From assembly GCF_009498275.1 (NCBI RefSeq), contig NZ_CP045643.1:2294001-2358000 (forward strand): 64,000 bases of DNA, written 5' to 3'. Numbering within the stretch: the first letter of the stretch is position 1; every line of letters begins with the position of its first letter. Under the pieces are notes generated by a model. The model was not told the origin of the DNA. It saw only the letters and a program-made list of their open reading frames with translations, and did no database searches. Made by a program: the position numbers and the translations under genes. This stretch comes from Streptomyces fagopyri. GTDB taxonomy: Bacteria; Actinomycetota; Actinomycetes; Streptomycetales; Streptomycetaceae. Shown here one piece after another: positions 8,245-16,277 of the stretch.

Positions 8245-8273
8245 AAAGTAAGCCCCCTGGACAGCCTTGCCAA
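8245..8273 (-). promoter_or_regulatory. Sigma-70-type promoter for the hydantoin/pyrimidine operon
   Basis: Reading leftward, TTGGCA (8273-8268), a 17-base spacer and TACTTT (8250-8245) form a good vegetative promoter. The start is expected near 8238, giving a leader of about 60 bases before ATG 8179. Confidence 0.6.
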
Positions 8274-8359
8274 GACCATCGGGGTTAACCCGCTGAGTCG
8301 ATCACGTTTCACACCCCTGTGGGTGAGAGGCTGACCGGGGCGTGGGCCGCCCGGGTGAC

Positions 8360-10600
8360 TCAGGCGGTGAAGCCGGCCACCCGAAGGGCGTGCACCAGGT
8401 CCCAGTGACGCTGTTCCGAGATCCCCCGGGCGGCGTCGAGCAGGAGCGGCACGAGCCGCGCCGGGTCGTTCTCCGCGCTGCGGGCGGCCTCCTCGGGCGT
8501 ACGGACCCGTACGTAGGCGTCGAGCAGCGCCCGGATCTCCCGCCGGCGGCCCTCGTCGGCGAGGCCGAGCACGGCGGTCCCGATCTCCGGTGCGGGACGG
8601 GCGACACCCTGGCGCAGCATCTGCTGTCCGTCGGTGGTGCGGCCGGCCGCGGCGAGCGCGTCGGACGCGGCGACCAGCCGGTCCGCGGGCAGCGAGGCCG
8701 CCTCCCACAGCAGGGTCGCCCAGTCCGCGTCGAGGCCCGCGTCGTGCAACTCGGCGGCGAGCAGGGGGAAACGGGCGGCGGGCCAGTACGCGGCCTCGAC
8801 GAGCGTGGCGTGCGCCTCGCCGCTGCGGCCCTCGGCACGCAGCCTGACCAGGGTCCGGACGGTCTCGGCGGTGGCGCGCCGGGCGTCTTCGTCCAGGGGT
8901 TCCGGCCGTGGCTCCGCCCGCTCCTCGGCTGCCCCGGCGAAACGCGCGCCGCGGGGTGTACGGCGGTTCGGCGCGGCCGGGACCGACGACGGGGGCGCGG
9001 GTGTCCCGGGGACGGGCACGGGGGCCGCGCCGGCTTCCATCTGCCCGGCGAACCGCGCGCTGCCCCGGGGACGGCGCCTGGGGCGCCGCCTGGCGGTGGC
9101 GGCGGGCTCCTGGGCCGTGGACCGCTCGGCCGGTGTCCGGGGGCCGTCGTGGGGCCGTACGGCGCCGGAGGGGCCCTCCGGCCGGGCCTCGGCGGCGTGG
9201 GCGTCGGGCCCGGTGCCGGAAGCGGCGGAAGTGGGGGGCGCAGGGAAAGTTGCGGGAGTGGCCCCGAAGCCGTCGCCGCCCATGGCGGCGCCGGCGTCCG
9301 CGACCGTCTCACGGGACCCGCGCCGGCCGACACCGCGGGCGCCGGACCGGGCGCCGGGGCTGCCGGGGCTGCCGGGGCTGCCGGGGCTGCCGGGGCCGAA
9401 CGCGGCGGCACCCGTGCCCGGTTCGACGGTGCCGAAAGACTCGTCACCGGGACGGACCGGCCCGGAAACACCACCCCGGACGTCGGAGCCGCCGGTTCCG
9501 GGGACACCCCTGGCCACACCGGGCCCGGCGGGCGCGAACGTCTCCCCGCCCGTCCCGGGACCGCCGGGGTGAGGAGCGTCGCCCGCGGCACCGGCACCGG
9601 CACGACCGGAGTCGAGAACTTCCGCGCCTGCGCCCGGGGTGGAGGAGGCGTCGGGTGCGCCGGTATCGGGGAAGGCTTCCGGGCGCGGCCCCTCCGAGGC
9701 GGCGCGCGGACCGTACGGGCCCGGCCCCTCGGAGGAGCCCGACGGGTCGTACGGGCCCGGCCCCTCGCTCGCGGGCCGGGTTGGCGCCGAGGGGGCCGCG
9801 AACGGCGAGCGTCGGCCCGCCCGCTCGGGAGCGGCCTCACCCTGACGGGGCACCATCCCCGTGGCCGCGCCCCACGTGGCCGCACCCCATGTGTCCTCGG
9901 TCCGCGTGCCCTCGGTCCGCGTGCCCTCGGTCCATGTGCCCTCGGTCCACGTGGACTCGGCCCGTGTCTCCTCGGCCCATGCCTCGCCCCTACCGTCCCC
10001 GCGCCCACCGTCGCCCGCCGACCGGTGTGCGCCCTCGGCGCCCCCGCCGGTCCCCGAGAAACCCGGCGCGCCCGATGCGCGGGTACGCAGGGCGCGTCGG
10101 TCGAGGTTCTCCATACGGTGGCGGAGTTCGGCGCAGCGGGCCGTGGCCCGTTCGTGGTCGTCCCGGGCCCAGGCCAGGTCCAGCCGGACCGAGTCGGCGT
10201 CCTCCGGCACGGTGGCCTCGTCCAGCAGCCGGTTCAGCCCGGTCCGGCGGTCCGCCGCGTAGCGCTGCTCGCGGAGCATCACGTCGAGACGGTCACCGAG
10301 CGCGTCACGCCCGCCCGGCCGGGCGTCGAACGCGGCGAGCGAGGCGCCGTGCAGGGAGCGGGCCCGCCGGGCCTCCCGTACGGCGGCCTCGTCCCCGTAC
10401 TCCGCGCAGAGGTCTTGCAGGAGCGCCTCCACCACGTCCCAGGGCGGCACCTCCCGGCCGTCCAGGCAGGCCCGCATGCCTTCGGGGTCACGCTGCCAGA
10501 ACACCCCGCACCAGCCGCCCTCCTGATCGAGCCGCCGCATCAACCCGTCCAGATAGCCCGCGAACGCCCGGATCCCACCGACGAGTTGATCCACAGCCAT
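8360..10600 (-). CDS. Large low-complexity protein with degenerate N-terminal HTH-like region and C-terminal helical repeats, function unknown
   Basis: A 746-residue protein not recognised as a characterised family. Three parts are visible. Residues 1-150 are conserved-looking and helical, with an element (GMRACLDGREVPPWDVVEAL) that recalls the second half of Streptomyces Xre-type DNA-binding domains. Residues about 160-510 are Gly/Pro/Thr/Glu-rich and probably disordered, containing short iterations such as TEGTRTEGTRTED and GSPGSPGSPG. The last 170 residues look like a TPR/PPR-type alpha-solenoid. GGGGAG seven bases before ATG 10600 fixes the start; GTG at 10603 is possible. It is monocistronic, with the operon promoter of the pyrimidine genes downstream. 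A regulatory or scaffold role is only a guess. Confidence 0.75.
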   Translation of the reverse strand: MAVDQLVGGIRAFAGYLDGLMRRLDQEGGWCGVFWQRDPEGMRACLDGREVPPWDVVEALLQDLCAEYGDEAAVREARRARSLHGASLAAFDARPGGRDALGDRLDVMLREQRYAADRRTGLNRLLDEATVPEDADSVRLDLAWARDDHERATARCAELRHRMENLDRRALRTRASGAPGFSGTGGGAEGAHRSAGDGGRGDGRGEAWAEETRAESTWTEGTWTEGTRTEGTRTEDTWGAATWGAATGMVPRQGEAAPERAGRRSPFAAPSAPTRPASEGPGPYDPSGSSEGPGPYGPRAASEGPRPEAFPDTGAPDASSTPGAGAEVLDSGRAGAGAAGDAPHPGGPGTGGETFAPAGPGVARGVPGTGGSDVRGGVSGPVRPGDESFGTVEPGTGAAAFGPGSPGSPGSPGSPGARSGARGVGRRGSRETVADAGAAMGGDGFGATPATFPAPPTSAASGTGPDAHAAEARPEGPSGAVRPHDGPRTPAERSTAQEPAATARRRPRRRPRGSARFAGQMEAGAAPVPVPGTPAPPSSVPAAPNRRTPRGARFAGAAEERAEPRPEPLDEDARRATAETVRTLVRLRAEGRSGEAHATLVEAAYWPAARFPLLAAELHDAGLDADWATLLWEAASLPADRLVAASDALAAAGRTTDGQQMLRQGVARPAPEIGTAVLGLADEGRRREIRALLDAYVRVRTPEEAARSAENDPARLVPLLLDAARGISEQRHWDLVHALRVAGFTA

Positions 10601-10974
10601 CACACAACTCCCCGCCCGACTGGAGTACTCCGGTCCGGTAGAAAACACCCTCCGTGTTACGGAACGACTACGGGGGGTTTTCGGGCCGGGCGCAGAGTCC
10701 CGCGACCGAGGTCGGCCATGGACGGCCCGAGCGCCCTCGCCGGCGCCACCACGGCGAAGAAGGCGCGAGCGCTCACCCACCCTGCCTCGATCCCGGCGGA
10801 GATACCGCTGGAGACACCGGCGGAGATGCCGGTGGTCACCGAGACCTCCACCACGCCCCGGCCGCCACGCGCTTCACGAGGAAGTCCGCCGGGCCGCTCG
10901 CCGTGTTCGCACCCGTCGGGGGTCCGTGGGGGTGCGCACCCCCACCCCATTCTCATACCGGTATAGTAATTGGC
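10601..10974. other. 374-bp divergent intergenic region
   Basis: Separates the low-complexity protein (left) from methionine aminopeptidase (right). It holds a perfect 10-bp palindrome GGAGTACTCC (10622-10631) close to the leftward gene, a run of four 12-bp units related to CCGGCGGAGATA at 10793-10840, and the rightward promoter described separately. No convincing gene: the open frame that reads through the region lacks a ribosome site and is compositionally irregular. Confidence 0.6.
10955..10974 (+). promoter_or_regulatory. Leaderless-type promoter overlapping a palindrome, for the methionine aminopeptidase
   Basis: TATAGT (10962-10967) lies seven bases before the ATG at 10975 and no ribosome-binding site is present, the usual arrangement of leaderless Streptomyces mRNAs. 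A perfect palindrome ATACCGGTAT (10955-10964) overlaps the -10, a position suited to a repressor. No clear -35 is seen. Confidence 0.5.
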
Positions 10975-11742
10975 ATGGTGGAACTCAAGACGGACACATC
11001 GATCGACGCGATGCACGAGGCGGGACAGGTCGTGGGCAGGGCGCTCACTGCGGTTCGCGAGGCGGCCGCCGTGGGCGTCTCCCTGTTGGAGCTGGACGAG
11101 GTCGCCCACCAGGTGCTGCGCGACGCGGGCGCCCGCTCCCCCTTCCTCGGCTACCGCCCCTCCTTCGCGCCGACCCCGTTCCCCGCGGTCCTCTGCGCCT
11201 CCGTGAACAACGCGATCGTGCACGGCATCCCGACCGGCTACCGGCTGCGCGACGGCGACCTGGTCTCCATGGACTTCGGCGCCGAACTGGGCGGCTGGGT
11301 CGGCGACTCGGCGATCAGCTTCATCGTCGGCCGGCCGCGCGCCGCCGACGTCCGTCTGCTCGAGACCGCCGACCGCGCCCTGGCTGCCGGCATCGCGGCG
11401 GCCGTCGTCGGCAACCGCGTCGGGGACATCGCGCACGCCGTCGGCACGGTGTGCCGCGCGGCGGGATACGGCATTCCGGACGGCTTCGGCGGCCACGGCG
11501 TGGGCCGTCGTATGCACGAGGACCCGCCCGTCCCCAACGAGGGGCGGCCCGGCCGCGGCATGCCGCTGCGCCACGGCATGGTCCTCGCCATCGAGCCCAT
11601 GCTCATCGGCGGCGGCACCGACGGCTACCACGCGGCGCCGGACGGCTGGACCCTGTGCACGGACGACGGCTCCCGCGCGGCCCACGCCGAGCACACGGTG
11701 GCCATCACGGACTCGGGTCCCCGCATCCTGACGGCGCGCTGA
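10975..11742 (+). CDS. map: Type I methionine aminopeptidase
   Basis: A 255-residue cytoplasmic metalloprotease that removes the N-terminal methionine from new proteins. All metal ligands can be placed: D100 (SMDFGAEL), D111 (GWVGDSAISF), H174 (GGHGVGRRMH), E207 (LAIEPML) and E239 (AAHAEHTVAI); the substrate histidines are H83 and H181. The frame is open far upstream, but the methionine at 10975 gives the normal family length and follows a leaderless promoter. Streptomycetes carry several map paralogues. Since this copy is not beside ribosomal genes and has an operator-like palindrome, it is probably a secondary, conditionally expressed copy (inference). Confidence 0.92.
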   Translation: MVELKTDTSIDAMHEAGQVVGRALTAVREAAAVGVSLLELDEVAHQVLRDAGARSPFLGYRPSFAPTPFPAVLCASVNNAIVHGIPTGYRLRDGDLVSMDFGAELGGWVGDSAISFIVGRPRAADVRLLETADRALAAGIAAAVVGNRVGDIAHAVGTVCRAAGYGIPDGFGGHGVGRRMHEDPPVPNEGRPGRGMPLRHGMVLAIEPMLIGGGTDGYHAAPDGWTLCTDDGSRAAHAEHTVAITDSGPRILTAR

Positions 11743-11765
11743 CCCCGGGCCCGTGCGAGCGCGCC

Positions 11766-11795
11766 GTGAACGGCGCGGGACACCGCGCCGTTCAC
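11766..11795. terminator. Bidirectional hairpin terminator between map and ggt
   Basis: A perfect 12-bp stem, GTGAACGGCGCG paired with CGCGCCGTTCAC, with a 6-base loop, lies in the 99-bp gap between convergent genes. There is no U-tract, as is common in Streptomyces. Confidence 0.8.
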
Positions 11796-11841
11796 CCTCC
11801 GCCCGCACCCCACGGGGTCGTGCGATCCGCCCGTGGGCCCG

Positions 11842-13659
11842 CTACGACGCGGGGCGCACCACCATCGCCGACCCGCCCCCGCGCCGCACCGTCTCCGCCG
11901 CGGCCAGCCACTTGCCGTTCGGCAGGCGCTGGACGCCCGTCGCCGCCCCGATCTCCGGGTTGAGCTTGAAGGAGTGTCCGAGCGCCTCCAGCCGGGCCCT
12001 GAGCGCGCTGTCGTACAGGCTCGGTTCGAGCTCCGTCTGTGCCGCGTTGCGCTGGCTGGCACGCGGCGCGGCGATCGCGTCGACCAGCGGCAGTCCGCGG
12101 TCCAGGAATCCGGTGAGCGTCTGCAGCACGGTGGTGATGATGGTCGCGCCGCCCGGCGAACCGAGCGCCACCACCGGCCGGTCGTGCCGGTCCAGCACGA
12201 TCGTCGGCGAGATCGACGAACGCGGGCGCTTGCCGGGGCCGGGCAGGTTCGGGTCGTGCGCGGCCGGGTTCGCCGGGGTGAACGAGAAGTCCGTCAACTC
12301 GTTGTTGAGGAGGAAGCCGCGGCCCGGGACGGTGATGCCGCTTCCGCCGGTCTGCTCGATGGTCAGTGTGTAGGAGACGACGTCGCCCCACTTGTCGGCG
12401 ACCGTGAGGTGCGTGGTGTTCTCACCCTCGTACGTCGTCGGCGCGGCGGTCCCGGCCGTGGAGCACGCCGCCGGGTGGCGCGGATCGCCCGGCGCGAGCG
12501 GACTGGTCAGCACCGCGTCGTTCCTGACGAGGCACGCGCGCGAGTCGGCGTACCTCTGGGACAGCAGTTCCTTCGCGGGTACGTTCTCGAAGGCGGGGTC
12601 GCCGACCCAGCGCCCCCGGTCCGCGAACGCGATCCGGCTGGCCTCGATGTAGTGGTGCAGGTACTGCACGTCACTCGCCTTGGAGAGGTCCGTCCGCTCC
12701 AGGATGTTGAGGGCCTCACCGACCGTGGTGCCACCGGACGAGGAGGGCGCGATCGAGTAGACCTTCCGGCCGCGGTACGAGGTCTCCGTCGGCGCCTGCC
12801 TCTTCGCCCGGTAGGCCGCGAGGTCCCTGAGCGACAGCTTCCCCGGCCGGGCGTTGTATCCGGAACCGGCGCCCACCGGGGGCTTGTTCACCGTGGTGAC
12901 GATGTCCTTGCCGAGGTCGCCGTGGTAGATCGCGCCGACCCCCTTGCGCCCCAACTCCTCGTAGGTGCGGGCGAGATCGGGGTTGGTGAAGGTCGAGCCG
13001 ACGGCCGGGAGCGAGCCGCCGGGCAGGAACAGTCTCGCGGTGTCCGGGAAGTTCCTGAAGCGGGCCTCGTTGGACTCCGTCTGGGAGCGGAAGGTCGCGT
13101 CGACCTTGAAGCCGTGGCGCGCGATCCGTTCCGCCGGTTCGAGCACGCTGCTCAGTCGCCTGCTGCCCCAGCTGTCCAGCGCGGTCTGCCAGGTCGCGGG
13201 CGTGCCCGGCGTACCGACACCGAGTCCGCTGGTGACGGCGTCCGCGAAGGCGAGCGGTTTGCCGTTCTCCAGGAACAGACCCGAGTCGGCGCTGAGCGGC
13301 GCCGTCTCACGGCCGTCGATCGTGTGCACGCTACGGGACTCGGCGTCGTAGTAGACGAAGTAGCCGCCTCCGCCCACGCCGGAGGAGTAGGGCTCGGTGA
13401 CACCGAGGGCCGCGGCCGTGGCGACGGCCGCGTCCACCGCGTTGCCGCCCTTCCTGAGGACCTCGATCCCCGCGGCGGAGGCGTCGGCGTCGACGCTCGC
13501 CACCGCGCCGCCGTAGCCGACGGCGACCGGCACCTTCGCCGGTGTGCCCCCGGCGGACCCGGACGCTTCCCCGGCGCCGGGGGGCGCCGCCGCACCGATC
13601 GAGACCACCGCGGCCGAAACCGCCAAGACCGCCAGATTCCGCGCAACAGGGCGACGCAT
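11842..13659 (-). CDS. ggt: Gamma-glutamyltransferase (secreted glutathione hydrolase)
   Basis: A 605-residue Ntn-hydrolase precursor. An N-terminal export signal (MRRPVARNLAVLAVSAAVVS, then alanines) is followed by the large-subunit sequence (GGNAVDAAVATAAALGVTEP, SSGVGGGGYFVYYD) and the autocleavage site near residue 413 in ENTTHLTVADKWG, where the threonine becomes the catalytic N-terminus of the small subunit. GSPGGATIITTVLQ near the end is the small-subunit glycine loop. The enzyme transfers or hydrolyses gamma-glutamyl groups of glutathione outside the membrane. GGAGGT lies just before ATG 13659. It is monocistronic, sharing a terminator with map and a divergent promoter region with the next gene. 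The length and motifs are complete. Confidence 0.95.
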   Translation of the reverse strand: MRRPVARNLAVLAVSAAVVSIGAAAPPGAGEASGSAGGTPAKVPVAVGYGGAVASVDADASAAGIEVLRKGGNAVDAAVATAAALGVTEPYSSGVGGGGYFVYYDAESRSVHTIDGRETAPLSADSGLFLENGKPLAFADAVTSGLGVGTPGTPATWQTALDSWGSRRLSSVLEPAERIARHGFKVDATFRSQTESNEARFRNFPDTARLFLPGGSLPAVGSTFTNPDLARTYEELGRKGVGAIYHGDLGKDIVTTVNKPPVGAGSGYNARPGKLSLRDLAAYRAKRQAPTETSYRGRKVYSIAPSSSGGTTVGEALNILERTDLSKASDVQYLHHYIEASRIAFADRGRWVGDPAFENVPAKELLSQRYADSRACLVRNDAVLTSPLAPGDPRHPAACSTAGTAAPTTYEGENTTHLTVADKWGDVVSYTLTIEQTGGSGITVPGRGFLLNNELTDFSFTPANPAAHDPNLPGPGKRPRSSISPTIVLDRHDRPVVALGSPGGATIITTVLQTLTGFLDRGLPLVDAIAAPRASQRNAAQTELEPSLYDSALRARLEALGHSFKLNPEIGAATGVQRLPNGKWLAAAETVRRGGGSAMVVRPAS

Positions 13660-13725
13660 CCGTACCTCCAGTCAACAGCCGTCCGCGCAGCGTAACTTCA
13701 CCTCCGCCGTTCCGTCAGGACCCCC

Positions 13726-13755
13726 TCGAACACCGTTGCGCGTTGCGGCTAGCAT
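13726..13755 (+). promoter_or_regulatory. Leaderless-type promoter for the membrane-anchored protein at 13764
   Basis: TCGAAC (13726-13731), an 18-base spacer and TAGCAT (13750-13755) lie eight bases before ATG 13764. No Shine-Dalgarno sequence intervenes, so the transcript probably starts at or next to the start codon. Confidence 0.5.
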
Positions 13756-13763
13756 GCGCGCCC

Positions 13764-14552
13764 ATGAATGACGACGTGCGCAACATCGCCCTGGGCGTGC
13801 TGGCGGCCGGCATCAGTGCCGCCCTCGGCTGGCTCGCCCGTACGTACCTGTGGAAGCGCAGACTCCGGCGCAAGCAGGCGTTCTTCGGGCTGCCCGACAA
13901 CTCCGAGTCGCTGCTGGTGGTCAACCGGGAGGCGGGCGGCCCGGAGCTCACGGTGATGCGGCACGACGTGTTCGCGCTGCTCGAACTGTCCGCGCTGATC
14001 AAGGACTGCGGCGCGCACGCCCAGGTCATCGCGCACGACGCGACACAGCAGGGCTTCGGGGAACGTACCGAGTTCTGCGTGGGCGGCCCGTCGTCGAACC
14101 GGCGGATGGCGGCGCACCTGCACTCCCTGCTTCCGGGCGTCGACGTGAACGTCGACGCCGAACCGGGGCCGGAGCGCGGCGCGTTCCTGATCGGCAGCGA
14201 GCGCTACCTCCTGGAGTCCGGCAAGGGCGAGTACGTGATCCTGGCCCGGCTGGTCGCGGGCCAGGACCGCGGGACGCGGCCGGTGTTCCTCTTCTGCGGC
14301 CAGCGCGCGATCACCAACCAGGCCGCGACCCGCTACCTCGCCCGCAACCACGAGCGCCTGGCGCGCAAACACGGCGGGAACTCCTTCGTCCTGCTCCTGA
14401 AGGTGGTGAACTCGCAGGCGTACGGCCCCGATGTGGTCGAACTCGTCGCGGACGTGACCCGCGCCGCCCGGACCCCGCTGCCCACGCCCGCCCCGGAACC
14501 GGAACCGGAACCGACGCCGGCCCGCGCCCGCAACTCGCGCCGCGCGTCCTGA
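13764..14552 (+). CDS. Membrane-anchored conserved protein of unknown function
   Basis: A 262-residue protein not assigned to a named family. One N-terminal transmembrane segment (IALGVLAAGISAALGWLA) is followed by a basic stop-transfer cluster (WKRRLRRK), so the body faces the cytoplasm. That body is an alpha/beta-looking domain of about 190 residues (SLLVVNREAGGPELTVMRHD, FLIGSERYLLESGKGEYVIL, VFLFCGQRAITNQAATRYLA). The last 30 residues are Pro-Glu repeats ending in basic residues. The ATG at 13764 follows a leaderless promoter, while a long upstream extension of the frame would run into the divergent ggt gene. Its body has the look of proteins annotated as secreted or SLOG/TIR-like, but no motif decides the matter. 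Confidence 0.75.
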   Translation: MNDDVRNIALGVLAAGISAALGWLARTYLWKRRLRRKQAFFGLPDNSESLLVVNREAGGPELTVMRHDVFALLELSALIKDCGAHAQVIAHDATQQGFGERTEFCVGGPSSNRRMAAHLHSLLPGVDVNVDAEPGPERGAFLIGSERYLLESGKGEYVILARLVAGQDRGTRPVFLFCGQRAITNQAATRYLARNHERLARKHGGNSFVLLLKVVNSQAYGPDVVELVADVTRAARTPLPTPAPEPEPEPTPARARNSRRAS

Positions 14553-14569
14553 GGGCTGTCCCGCAACCT

Positions 14570-14635
14570 TTACCGGTGCGTAACTTACCGACGGGTTACT
14601 TCCGGTAAACGTGCGAGGTTACCGTCGGGTCACTT
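14570..14635. promoter_or_regulatory. Cluster of TTAC/GTAA operator-like repeats upstream of the CocE-type hydrolase
   Basis: Three elements lie within 66 bp. TTAC-N6-GTAA is at 14570-14583. A 17-mer TTACCGACGGGTTACTT (14585-14601) recurs with two changes at 14619-14635. An inverted pair TTAC...GTAA is at 14596-14608. The block lies 27-92 bases before the start codon at 14662, as expected for a TetR/GntR-type operator array. The regulator is not identified. Confidence 0.5.
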
Positions 14636-14661
14636 TCATCGACACGAGTGAGGAGTGGCCC

Positions 14662-16230
14662 GTGGGACACCGTCGCCATGCCCTGCGCACGACCGCCGTC
14701 GGTGCCGTCTCGGCGGTCCTGATCACCGGCGGCACCCTCGGGCTCGCCCCCACCGCCGGGGCGGCCGCGGGCGGCGTCCGCTTCGTCGACATCACCGGGG
14801 ACGGCGGCACGGCCCTCAAGGGCAACGTCGTCACCCCCTCGGACGCCGACGGCACCCGCACCTACCCGCTCATCGTGCTGCCCACGAGCTGGGGCCTGCC
14901 CCAGGTCGAGTACCTCGCGCAGGCCCGCAGACTCGCCGACTCCGGCTATGTGGTGGTCGCCTACAACGTCCGCGGCTTCTGGCAGTCCGGCGGCGAGATA
15001 GAAGTGGCCGGGCCGCCCGACGTGGCCGACACCTCCAAGGTGATCGACTGGGCGCTCGCCAACACCCCCGCCGACGCGCGCCGGATCGGCGTGGCCGGCG
15101 TCTCGTACGGCGCCGGGATCAGCCTGCTGGCCGCCGAACACGACAAGCGGATCAAGGCGGTCGCCGCGCTCAGCGGCTGGGCCGATCTCATCGACTCGAT
15201 CTACTCGGGCCGTACCGAGCACGCCCAGGCCACCGCCCTGCTCGGTGGCGTCGGCGCCCTCACCGGCCGCCCCAGCGCCGAACTCCGCGGGATCCTCGGG
15301 TCCTTCTTCTCCTCGGACCTCTCGAAGGAGCAGGAGATGATCGCCTGGGGGAGGAAACGTTCCCCCGAGACCTATGTCGACCAGCTCGACAAGAACGGCC
15401 CGGCCGTCTTCATGGCCAACGCCTGGGGCGACACGATCTTCCCGCCCAACCAGTACGCCCGCTTCTACGAGGAGCTGACCGGGCCCAAACGCCTGGAGTT
15501 GCGTCCCGGCGACCACGCCACCGCCGAGCTGCCCGGTCTGTTCGGAGTCCCCAACGACGTCTGGACGGACACCGGCCGCTGGTTCGACCACTACCTCAGG
15601 GGCGAGGACAACGGCATCGACCGCGAGCAGCCGGTCCAGCTCAAGGCCCGCTCGGCCGGCGGCTACGAGGGGTACCCGGACTGGAAGTCGGTCGGCGCCA
15701 CGGCGAGGAAGATCGAACTGGCGGGCACCACCACGATCCACACGAACGTCGACTCGGGCGCGGACGGCGGGATCATCTTCCTCTCCAGCCTCCTGGACCA
15801 GCTGGCGCGGGTCCCTCCGACGGCCCTCGTCCCGCTGCTGCCGCGCCGCTGGGCGGCCGTCTGGCAGTCACCGCGGTCCGAGAGCGCCCAGCGGGTACGC
15901 GGTACCGCCCGGCTGCACACCACGCTCACCCCGACCGCGGAGAGCGGCACCCTCATCGCCTATCTGTACGACGTGGGGCCGCTCGGCCTCGGCAAGCTGG
16001 TCAGCAGCGCGCCGTACACCTTCCACGGGCGGACACCCGGCGAGCCGTTCGGCGTCGACCTGGACCTGTACTCCACGGCCTACGACGTCCCGGCAGGGCA
16101 CCGGCTCGCCCTGGTCCTCGACACGGTCGACCCGCTCTACATCGAGCACAACCCGCCCGGCGCGCAGCTGACCTTCTCCTCGCCGGCGAACGACCCGTCC
16201 TACGTGTCGGTTCCCCTGCGCGAGCAGTGA
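14662..16230 (+). CDS. Secreted CocE/NonD (S15-like) alpha/beta hydrolase
   Basis: A 522-residue precursor starting at GTG 14662 with GAGGAG six bases upstream. A Tat/Sec-like signal (RRHALRTTAVGAVSAVLITG, cleavage after AGA) precedes an alpha/beta-hydrolase core. The nucleophile is the serine in GVAGVSYGAGISLLAA, the acid is near NAWGDTIFPPNQ and the histidine in RPGDHATAELPG. The C-terminal jelly-roll of X-Pro dipeptidyl-peptidase/cocaine-esterase relatives is present (GTLIAYLYDVGPLGLGKLVS, PAGHRLALVLDTVDPLY). Expected role: extracellular ester or peptide hydrolysis. It is monocistronic, convergent with the glutamate transporter. The operator-like cluster just upstream suggests specific induction. 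Confidence 0.88.
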   Translation: MGHRRHALRTTAVGAVSAVLITGGTLGLAPTAGAAAGGVRFVDITGDGGTALKGNVVTPSDADGTRTYPLIVLPTSWGLPQVEYLAQARRLADSGYVVVAYNVRGFWQSGGEIEVAGPPDVADTSKVIDWALANTPADARRIGVAGVSYGAGISLLAAEHDKRIKAVAALSGWADLIDSIYSGRTEHAQATALLGGVGALTGRPSAELRGILGSFFSSDLSKEQEMIAWGRKRSPETYVDQLDKNGPAVFMANAWGDTIFPPNQYARFYEELTGPKRLELRPGDHATAELPGLFGVPNDVWTDTGRWFDHYLRGEDNGIDREQPVQLKARSAGGYEGYPDWKSVGATARKIELAGTTTIHTNVDSGADGGIIFLSSLLDQLARVPPTALVPLLPRRWAAVWQSPRSESAQRVRGTARLHTTLTPTAESGTLIAYLYDVGPLGLGKLVSSAPYTFHGRTPGEPFGVDLDLYSTAYDVPAGHRLALVLDTVDPLYIEHNPPGAQLTFSSPANDPSYVSVPLREQ

Positions 16231-16277
16231 TCTCCGGCTGCCGCCGGCCGGGCCTGGCCCTGTGAGCTGCTGCTCCC

